A program made the position numbers and the translations under genes. A model generated the notes under the pieces. That model searched no databases and had not been told where the DNA came from. It saw only the letters and a program-made list of their open reading frames with translations. From the NCBI GenBank assembly GCA_003281385.1, contig QCCE01000006.1:26935-90934 (forward strand): a stretch of DNA of 64,000 nucleotides, written 5' to 3'. Positions 59,184-64,000 of the stretch are shown one piece after another (the first letter of the stretch is position 1; each line of letters starts with the position of its first letter). This stretch comes from Prochlorococcus sp. AG-347-K17 (lineage in GTDB: Bacteria; Cyanobacteriota; Cyanobacteriia; PCC-6307; Cyanobiaceae).

Positions 59184-59495
59184 ATGGACTTAAATATCAA
59201 TAAATATATACTTTCTCTAATCTTTACTGGCTTAATTTTTATTCTTAACCCCTCGACTACATACGCAAATGATATTCCTAGTATAAATAAATTTTTTGGT
59301 ATTACTCAGCAGAAGACTATTATAAATTACGAAAAAAGTCAGCCTTCATCTATTGACAACCCTGTAGTGGATCCAAATTTTAACACTATGAGATCAAAAG
59401 ATACTGAAAGCTCAACTGCTACTTATATAGTTGTAGGTTTGTTAATTGCGGCCACAATTATCCCATTAGCAACATGGTGGTATTTCTCTAAATAA
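59184..59495 (+). CDS. Small exported/anchored protein, 103 aa
   Basis: 103 residues. N-terminal signal-like hydrophobic stretch (ILSLIFTGLIFILNPSTTYA), a short polar middle, and a C-terminal membrane helix (ATYIVVGLLIAATIIPLATWW). No family recognised; the two-helix layout suggests thylakoid or cytoplasmic membrane. Begins 11 bases upstream of cobU. Confidence 0.72.
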   Translation: MDLNINKYILSLIFTGLIFILNPSTTYANDIPSINKFFGITQQKTIINYEKSQPSSIDNPVVDPNFNTMRSKDTESSTATYIVVGLLIAATIIPLATWWYFSK

Positions 59496-59505
59496 TAGAG
59501 AATTT

Positions 59506-60066
59506 ATGAATGCCAAGGATTTAAATATTAGTGAATATTCATCTTATATAGTTTTTATTACAGGGGGGACAAAGAGTGGCAAAAGTGAATTCGCCGAGCA
59601 TCTTGCTAAAGAGGTAGGAAAATTATCATATGTTGCCTTATCTGAAAACAATTTGGATGATCAAGAATGGCAAGATAAAATTAAAATACATCGAAAAAGA
59701 AGGCCAAAGGATTGGAAATTAATAGAAACTACAGATCTATTAACTATATTAAGAAAAGAAGAGGGTCCATTATTAATAGATTCTATTGGCGGATTCGTTA
59801 TGAAAAGTATTGGCAATGAACAAAATGATTGGTCAACAAAAATGAATTCACTTATAAGTCTCTTAATGAAAAGAAAAAGCACAACAATTATTGTTGGAGA
59901 ACAAGTTGGTTGGAGTCTGGTCTCTGAATATAAAATTGGTAATACATATATTGAAAGAATCGGCGAACTTCAAAAGAGAATTACCAAAATATCAAAAGAT
60001 AATTGGTTGGCTATAAACGGCAGAGCAATCAAAATAGATGAAATAAGTATTGAAATACCTACTTAA
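59506..60066 (+). CDS. cobU: Adenosylcobinamide kinase / guanylyltransferase
   Basis: Nucleotide-loop step of cobalamin assembly. Walker A GGTKSGKSEFAE (20-31) and IKIHRKRRPKDWKLIE with the guanylylation histidine (about 63), then LLIDSIGGFV. 186 residues, normal length. Together with cobN and metH supports B12 synthesis and use. The trmL start follows after 2 bases. Confidence 0.92.
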   Translation: MNAKDLNISEYSSYIVFITGGTKSGKSEFAEHLAKEVGKLSYVALSENNLDDQEWQDKIKIHRKRRPKDWKLIETTDLLTILRKEEGPLLIDSIGGFVMKSIGNEQNDWSTKMNSLISLLMKRKSTTIIVGEQVGWSLVSEYKIGNTYIERIGELQKRITKISKDNWLAINGRAIKIDEISIEIPT

Positions 60067-60068
60067 AA

Positions 60069-60551
60069 TTGGAAGTCGCTCTTTTTGAACCTAGAATCCC
60101 ACAAAATACTGGTAACATTGCCAGATCATGTGCTGCGTTTAATATACCTTTAAATCTTATAGAGCCCTTGGGTTTTAAGCTTGAAGATAAATATTTAAAA
60201 AGAGCAGGATTAGACTATTGGCCTCTAGTTATTGTTAATCAGTATAAGAATTTTGGAAAATTTTTTGCGTCAAAATCAACAAAAAGAATAATTTCTTTTA
60301 GTAAAAAAAATGGAGTGTATTTGAAGGATTTTAAATTTAAGCAAGATGATATTTTGCTATTTGGGAGAGAAGATTCAGGATTACCCGATTCCATTATTGA
60401 TAAAAGCGACTTTTTAATATCAATATTTATGCCGAATATACAGACTGGAAACAATAATCAAAAAGGTGTTAGAAGTTTAAACCTTTCTGTAGCATGCGGA
60501 ATTGCTATATATGAGGCCCATAAACAAATAAATTTTCATAATGGCAATTAA
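60069..60551 (+). CDS. trmL: tRNA (cytidine/uridine-34-2'-O)-methyltransferase
   Basis: SPOUT-fold methyltransferase that modifies the wobble base of tRNA-Leu. MEVALFEPRIPQNTGNIARS at the N-terminus, LFGREDSGLPDSI and RSLNLSVACGIAIYEA form the knot and cofactor site. 160 residues, complete. TTG start is required to keep the conserved MEVALFEP. Overlaps the cobU unit and is followed by tRNA-Met. Confidence 0.92.
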   Translation: MEVALFEPRIPQNTGNIARSCAAFNIPLNLIEPLGFKLEDKYLKRAGLDYWPLVIVNQYKNFGKFFASKSTKRIISFSKKNGVYLKDFKFKQDDILLFGREDSGLPDSIIDKSDFLISIFMPNIQTGNNNQKGVRSLNLSVACGIAIYEAHKQINFHNGN

Positions 60552-60580
60552 GTACAAACAATGCCTTACAATATTTCCAT

Positions 60581-60654
<74 letters not shown>

Positions 60655-60682
60655 TTTTCAATACTTTTCAATACTTTTCAAT
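60655..60682. repeat. Tandem 10-mer beside tRNA-Met
   Basis: TTTTCAATAC repeated 2.6 times (60655-60664, 60665-60674, 60675-60682 partial), starting directly at the tRNA 3' end. Perfect copies; possible slippage or an insertion scar. Confidence 0.75.
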
Positions 60683-60730
60683 TTAAGAACATAGGTAAAA
60701 TTTAAATTAATTAAAATATAAAAGACAATA

Positions 60731-61018
60731 ATGTTTAATTCACTCAACACAGTCTTAGATCCAAAAAAATCTAAAGCAAAATACCCAGAAGCAAGAGTTA
60801 TAGTTCTTGATGACAATTTTAATACTTTTCAGCACGTCGCAAATTGTCTTCTAACAATAATTCCAAGCATGAGTGAACAAAGAGCATGGGATCTAACAAT
60901 CAAAGTTGACAAGACAGGATCTGCAGAGGTGTGGAGAGGTAATCTTGAACAGGCAGAGCTATATCATGAGCAACTTTTTAGCAAAGGATTAACAATGGCT
61001 CCAATTGAGAAAACATAA
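60731..61018 (+). CDS. clpS: ATP-dependent Clp protease adaptor ClpS
   Basis: 95 residues. VLDDNFNTFQHVANCLLTIIPSMSEQRAWDLT is the ClpS N-end-rule binding pocket region; GLTMAPIEKT closes the fold. Hands N-degron substrates to ClpAP/ClpCP. The longer N-terminus before VLDD is normal for cyanobacteria, which may have two ClpS proteins. Confidence 0.92.
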   Translation: MFNSLNTVLDPKKSKAKYPEARVIVLDDNFNTFQHVANCLLTIIPSMSEQRAWDLTIKVDKTGSAEVWRGNLEQAELYHEQLFSKGLTMAPIEKT

Positions 61019-61029
61019 AATAAGTAAGA

Positions 61030-61281
61030 TTGACAGAAAATTTTTGGCTTATAAATTCTAATCGTTCAAGGGTTAAAAGGTTTTTAAAGAATAATCAAAA
61101 TAAAGATAAATTTTTTGAATATATGTTTATTGACTCTGGAAGAATTCTTGGTGTTTTAGGAAAAGAACCACCTCTTATGACAACGAGAGAAGAACTTAAA
61201 GTTGATAAAGCTAGAGATGAATGGAGAAAATTAATCACTAAAGGTTGGAGGAGAATCAAACCGGTTTGGGAAGACTATTAG
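61030..61281 (+). CDS. DUF1651 protein
   Basis: 83 residues, TTG start. FWLINSNRSRVKRFLKN followed by KARDEWRKLITKGWRRIKPVW is the picocyanobacterial DUF1651 pattern. Basic and tryptophan-rich; role unknown. Coupled 11 bases after clpS, so it could share its transcript. Its stop overlaps a minus-strand small ORF. Confidence 0.82.
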   Translation: MTENFWLINSNRSRVKRFLKNNQNKDKFFEYMFIDSGRILGVLGKEPPLMTTREELKVDKARDEWRKLITKGWRRIKPVWEDY

Positions 61282-61409
61282 TATCCAATATTATTCCTAG
61301 GATTAGTTATATAAATTATGAGATTTAAGACGTAGTTAGCAGGTAAATTTAATGGCTTCAAAAGTAACAAAGCCATTCCTTGAGTTACATTAAATTCTTT
61401 ATTTTTCAT
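61278..61409 (-). CDS. Small hydrophobic ORF, 43 aa
   Basis: ATG at 61407-61409, stop at 61278-61280. 43 residues (MKNKEFNVTQGMALLLLKPL...NPRNNIGY) with a weakly hydrophobic middle. No ribosome site stands out. Unknown; could be a short protein of the variable region or a chance ORF. Confidence 0.4.
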   Translation of the reverse strand: MKNKEFNVTQGMALLLLKPLNLPANYVLNLIIYITNPRNNIGY

Positions 61410-61795
61410 AAAAAATAAAAGTCTCATCTTAATTATACAAAGAATCTCAAATAAAAATAAAAATACCTAAAAAAAAGATATATAAGCATTTAATGATTAA
61501 GGATTTTCAAGATAACTAATATCTAAAACTAATTTTAAAAATTATAGATTTAGGTTAAGTTTTTATTTTTTTTTTACACAAAAATCAACGTTATAATTCC
61601 TTCTGTTAACACCTATAAAGGTATTTTTATATCATCTCAATCAAAAGATCAAGTGCTTAATTTGGTATTGGAATAGTTGCTATAAGTATTGGATTAATAT
61701 TAAAAAAAAGTAATTAACTATCCAGCTGGAGGATGTATGAAAGGTACTCAAGAAATAACCTTTAATATCTAGCCATTAATCATTTTACATTTTCC
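61410..61795. other. 386-base AT-rich gap
   Basis: No full gene. Contains the frame-shifted fragment listed next and a homopolymer-rich stretch near 61561-61576. Otherwise I see nothing. Confidence 0.5.
61632..61774 (+). pseudogene. Possible decayed small membrane-protein gene
   Basis: Three consecutive frames join into one plausible protein: SSQSKDQVLN, then FGIGIVAISIGLILKK (a membrane segment), then VINYPAGGCMKGTQEITFNI ending TAG. The shifts fall in a T run (61661-61663) and in eight A (61702-61709). Adjusting each by one base would restore a single frame. No ATG is seen upstream, so the front is lost too. Could also be chance. Confidence 0.35.
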
Positions 61796-62185
61796 TTAAT
61801 TCTTAAATCCAGTCAACTTTGATAACTCTTTTAGTGAAAGTACACCTAAAATTAGTTTTCCATTTATTTCCCATGTGGGAAACCCTTTAATTTTTTTATC
61901 AATGCATAATTGAGTTTGACTGTTTATGCCATCTCTTGCACATTCAACTACATTAAGTTCTCTATAAGCTTGCTTACCAAATAATTCACTTTGATTAAGG
62001 CAATTAGGACACCAATATGCTGAATACTTTACTACACCATTATCCTTAAGGTATTTTGCTAACTCGATTGATTCCCTAGTGCTTTCTGAAGTAACTATAA
62101 GTTCTCTCTGATTATTTAAGTGGGAGCCATAAAGAACACTTGGTAAAGTAAACCAAACTAATAATGGGAGTAATAGCCGTTTCAT
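61796..62185 (-). CDS. Exported thioredoxin-like protein (VKOR C-terminal domain type)
   Basis: 129 residues. Signal peptide (LLLPLLVWFTLPSVLYGS), then a thioredoxin/glutaredoxin fold with active-site CPNC in YSAYWCPNCLNQSELFG, and a GFPTWEINGK block with cis-Pro. It resembles the Trx domain fused to cyanobacterial vitamin K epoxide reductase, here standing alone. Expected to handle disulfides in the periplasm or lumen. Its ATG overlaps the stop of the upstream 50-residue ORF (ATGA). Confidence 0.83.
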   Translation of the reverse strand: MKRLLLPLLVWFTLPSVLYGSHLNNQRELIVTSESTRESIELAKYLKDNGVVKYSAYWCPNCLNQSELFGKQAYRELNVVECARDGINSQTQLCIDKKIKGFPTWEINGKLILGVLSLKELSKLTGFKN

Positions 62186-62334
62186 TTATTTATTACCTTT
62201 CCTCCATATTTTCTAACTATCTTATCAAGCAAAATTCGTATATCTTTATTTTTAAGTTTCTCTATTTGCTGAAGATTTTCAAGAAGATCACATATTTGAT
62301 CCTGTGTATCTTCATTTAATTCACTTATTGCCAT
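62182..62334 (-). CDS. Small helical protein, 50 aa, coupled to the Trx-like gene
   Basis: ATG at 62332-62334, stop TGA at 62182-62184 overlapping the next ATG. Charged, predicted helical (LLENLQQIEKLKNKDIRILLDKIV). No family recognised. The 4-base ATGA overlap argues for translational coupling to the downstream Trx-like protein. Confidence 0.6.
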   Translation of the reverse strand: MAISELNEDTQDQICDLLENLQQIEKLKNKDIRILLDKIVRKYGGKVINK

Positions 62335-62424
62335 ATAAATTTAGAGTTTTTATATTCCAATTTTAAATCAAAAGTAAATTTACATGCTTATTGTATTTAT
62401 ATTTTTTTATTGCTATTTTTTTAT

Positions 62425-62465
62425 AGCGGGCTAAGGTTCATTTCTCCACGAGGATTTAGTCCGCT
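62425..62465 (+). ncRNA. Structured RNA candidate
   Basis: 10-bp stem AGCGGGCTAA (62425-62434) with TTAGTCCGCT (62456-62465), one G-T, enclosing a 21-base loop with its own TCC-ACGA-GGA mini-stem. A short T run (62469-62473) follows within a few bases, so it may be a terminator or a small RNA. The GC-rich arms stand out in otherwise AT-only DNA. Orientation is uncertain because the stem reads on both strands. Confidence 0.45.
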
Positions 62466-62587
62466 GAATTTTTAAAGCTTCAATTTATTTTGGATCAATC
62501 TTTTAGAAATTGATTAGAAATATTCAAAAATATATATCTTTGTTAAGTTACAAATTCCATTGAAAAGCATTCTAATATAAACATTAA

Positions 62588-62600
62588 TAGTGTGACACTA
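62588..62600. promoter_or_regulatory. AGTGnnnCACT box, 3' side of RHH gene
   Basis: TAGTGTGACACTA, a near-perfect palindrome (odd centre), one base past the RHH gene's stop. Matches the two boxes at its 5' end. Confidence 0.5.
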
Positions 62601-62601
62601 T

Positions 62602-62967
62602 TTATTCAATAATGTTGTTATTTCGCTTCATAACTTTCTTAAAATATTTAAACTCAATAAATTCATGCATCATTTTGATATTATCAGATAATACTTTTTT
62701 ATTAACAGCATATTCGTCTACATTAAGTGGAGATTTATTATTTTCAGAAAATGTTTCATGATCAAAAGAAAAGTTTATGAAACCCTTTTTATCATTTTGA
62801 TTATTACCATAAGATTCATTTAAAACACCTCGAGATCTTAACGCTTCCTCAACCAATAAACCTGTGATTTTTGACTGACTAAACTCATTAGCTGTGCACA
62901 ATTTTTCAATAATTTCATGGACTTCTTCACTTGGCAAAAAACCAATTCTTTTCCTCGGAGAGGGCAT
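62602..62967 (-). CDS. Small ribbon-helix-helix-type regulator, 121 aa
   Basis: N-terminal ~45 residues look like a ribbon-helix-helix DNA-binding domain (RKRIGFLPSEEVHEIIEKLC...KITGLLVEEALRSRG); the rest is polar with Asn-rich stretches. I take ATG 62967 (MPSPRKRIGF) over 62997, which adds a poor hydrophobic leader. Boxes with AGTGnnnCACT flank it on both sides and cover its probable promoter, which points to autoregulation. Target genes beyond this are unknown; the divergent 63042 ORF is the first candidate. Confidence 0.72.
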   Translation of the reverse strand: MPSPRKRIGFLPSEEVHEIIEKLCTANEFSQSKITGLLVEEALRSRGVLNESYGNNQNDKKGFINFSFDHETFSENNKSPLNVDEYAVNKKVLSDNIKMMHEFIEFKYFKKVMKRNNNIIE

Positions 62968-62978
62968 AATTAAAAAAA

Positions 62979-62990
62979 TAGTGTCACACT
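62979..62990. promoter_or_regulatory. AGTGnnnCACT box 1, upstream of RHH gene
   Basis: TAGTGTCACACT, 11 bases upstream of the RHH ATG and just downstream of its candidate -10. The core AGTGTCACACT is an odd-centre palindrome. Confidence 0.6.
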
Positions 62991-62995
62991 TGCAC

Positions 62996-63001
62996 ATTAT
63001 A
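62996..63001 (-). promoter_or_regulatory. Candidate -10 for the RHH gene
   Basis: Consensus TATAAT on the minus strand, sitting between the two boxes. No good -35 at 16-18 bases; TTGACT lies 23 bases upstream, too far to count. Confidence 0.5.
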
Positions 63002-63012
63002 AGTGTTGCACT
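63002..63012. promoter_or_regulatory. AGTGnnnCACT box 2, between divergent promoters
   Basis: AGTGTTGCACT. It lies between a possible plus-strand -35 TTGCAC (62990-62995) and -10 TATATT (63012-63017, 16-base spacer) of the 63042 ORF, so binding here would block both directions. Confidence 0.55.
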
Positions 63013-63041
63013 ATATTTGATTTAAGTCAACTAATTTTCCT

Positions 63042-63194
63042 ATGCATATTTTATTATTTCCTGTCGGATTTATTCTTTGGTATTTAGCTTATGAAGCAAA
63101 ACCCGTCATTAATGATGAAGTAACACTTAATTGGGAAGAAAAAAATACAATTAAAAGAAATAAACTTTTAAATATAATCAACGAAAGCTTTTAA
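63042..63194 (+). CDS. Small membrane-anchored ORF, 50 aa
   Basis: ATG 63042; 50 residues. N-terminal hydrophobic segment (HILLFPVGFILWYLAYEA) followed by a charged tail (NWEEKNTIKRNKLLNIINES). It is divergent from the RHH gene, with the shared box region between. Its stop overlaps the stop of the opposing ORF. No known family. Confidence 0.58.
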   Translation: MHILLFPVGFILWYLAYEAKPVINDEVTLNWEEKNTIKRNKLLNIINESF

Positions 63195-63370
63195 AATTTT
63201 CTGTTAATCGATTTTGACCATTCCTTGTGTTTATTATCTAGATCTGAGATTAACTGTTTTTGATAAGTAAATTTAAGTTGATTTTCGTTAAGTGATTTTT
63301 TTGTGATAATCATCTCTTTAGAGAAAAAATAAGGAGTATTAGAACTACTAATTTTTTTTTTGACTTCCAT
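63191..63370 (-). CDS. Small basic ORF, 59 aa
   Basis: ATG 63368-63370, stop TAA 63191-63193. 59 residues, Lys/Ser/Asn-rich with a charged C-terminal helix (QLISDLDNKHKEWSKSINRKF). No family recognised. Convergent with the 50-residue ORF, overlapping by 4 bases. Typical of the short unknown genes of this region. Confidence 0.5.
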   Translation of the reverse strand: MEVKKKISSSNTPYFFSKEMIITKKSLNENQLKFTYQKQLISDLDNKHKEWSKSINRKF

Positions 63371-63420
63371 ATAATAAATTAATCTATTTTTTTTACATGA
63401 CTTAAAAGGTTATAGTCTCA

Positions 63421-63470
63421 ATATTTTATATTCTTTTTATATTCTTTTTATATTCTTTTTATATTTTCTT
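63421..63470. repeat. 11-bp tandem repeat
   Basis: ATATTCTTTTT in three perfect tandem copies (63428-63438, 63439-63449, 63450-63460) with degenerate pieces on both sides. Period of 11 bases with T-tracts in phase could bend DNA. It precedes the 63554 ORF by about 90 bases. Confidence 0.85.
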
Positions 63471-63553
63471 CATATGTGTTTTTAGCACGTTTGTAAAAAA
63501 TATTAGTTTATAAAATAATAACGGCTATATTTAAATAAAATAAATGTTTTATC

Positions 63554-63727
63554 ATGAATCTAAAGGAAAGAGGGATTACTGTTGGAGATTTACTAATAAT
63601 ACTAATAATAATAATCACTTCTACAATATTAATTAAATCATTTAGCAAAGATAAGAAAACAACACTTAATTTTAGTAATCAAGAGAAAGTTTCTTATGAG
63701 AAAAATTACTATCAAAAATTTATTTGA
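63554..63727 (+). CDS. Small membrane protein with N-terminal GDLL segment, 57 aa
   Basis: ATG 63554. 57 residues: MNLKERGITVGDLLIILIII, a membrane segment of about 17 residues, then a Lys/Asn-rich tail. I recall similar short picocyanobacterial proteins starting ...GITxGDLL, but cannot name a family. No function known. Preceded by the 11-bp tandem repeat. Confidence 0.62.
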   Translation: MNLKERGITVGDLLIILIIIITSTILIKSFSKDKKTTLNFSNQEKVSYEKNYYQKFI

Positions 63728-63837
63728 ATAGCTTATATTAATTATTTATAAAACACCTAATTAATTCAATTAACTATTAAGTATCTCTTATATAAATCTC
63801 AAGAATTAATAATTACCAAACATTGAGTTCATGTATT

Positions 63838-64000
63838 TCAAATATTCTGATGAAATGATTTAGAACTTTCCCATTTCAAGTTATCCTTTAAATCATTGAT
63901 ATCATTTGATATTGAAACTAAATTCACCATTTGAAGAATTTGACTTTTATTTAACCTATTAATAACAATAAGTTTATTAAGCATTTCTAAAACAGATTTA
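63838..64000 (-). CDS. C-terminal part of an unknown protein (right edge)
   Basis: Open frame from the stop (63838-63840) to the window edge, 54 codons visible. Helical, charged (LEMLNKLIVINRLNK..., NDINDLKDNLKWESSK). An internal ATG about 6 codons in could be the true start, in which case the gene is nearly whole. No family recognised. Confidence 0.45.
   Translation of the reverse strand, partial: KSVLEMLNKLIVINRLNKSQILQMVNLVSISNDINDLKDNLKWESSKSFHQNI

Noticed and set aside
62182..63370. Toxin-antitoxin module built on the RHH gene
   Set aside because: RHH antitoxins usually sit directly beside a RelE/ParE-like toxin. None of the neighbouring ORFs (50-59 residues) shows a toxin fold, so I describe it only as a regulator.

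Overview
The window looks like chromosome from a high-light-adapted Prochlorococcus. It is very AT-rich (about 30% G+C by eye). Genes are short, tightly packed and often overlap by 1-17 bases, and many use TTG starts. It carries psaK, picocyanobacterial families of unknown function (DUF3593, DUF2499, DUF3110, DUF1995, DUF2237, DUF1651), a complex-C cofactor assembly factor, HemJ, cobalamin genes with B12-dependent metH, and a DnaK-DnaJ pair with an aspartate/tryptophan-rich tail. The assignment rests on protein recognition and gene content; no database was searched.

Layout. 0-5.7 kb: class V aminotransferase (left edge cut), tadA, a PLP decarboxylase, a 45-residue membrane protein, a membrane GTPase, lspA and bioY. 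5.7-11.5 kb: MacB-type permease, pyk, a MazG-like hydrolase, a YggT protein, scpB (with no ordinary start codon) and ilvA. 11.6-19.8 kb: dxs, psaK, two paired membrane proteins, a peroxiredoxin, rpmB, htpG, hisZ, suhB-like and a 2Fe-2S ferredoxin. 19.8-24 kb: tRNA-Ser(GGA), then a chaperone cluster of dnaK, dnaJ, DUF3110 and cyclophilin. 24-40 kb: ribBA, argC, purN, pgi, leuS, dapF, cysteine desulfurase, DUF1995, D,D-carboxypeptidase, coaD, flavin reductase, uvrC, hemJ and a PHP phosphoesterase. 40-50 kb: cobN, ilvE, metH, DUF2237, Ap4A phosphorylase and small conserved proteins. 50-52 kb: a gene joining a ribbon-helix-helix (RHH) domain to a J-domain, followed by three copies of a palindromic repeat around a small secreted-protein gene. 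52-61.3 kb: pheT, rpmG, rpsR, an RNB ribonuclease, metG, lptC-like, a complex-C factor, cobU, trmL, tRNA-Met, clpS and DUF1651.

The last 2.7 kb (61.3-64 kb) differs from the rest. Beyond the tRNA-Met it is a loose run of short genes with no known function, a probable decayed gene, a structured-RNA candidate, an 11-bp tandem repeat, and a small RHH regulator with AGTGnnnCACT boxes at both ends. It looks like the edge of a variable island. I see no CRISPR array, insertion sequence, integrase, phage module or rRNA gene.

Most of the window is core metabolism. The pieces worth a second look are the RHH gene with its boxes, the RHH-J-domain protein beside the repeat family, and the scpB start.
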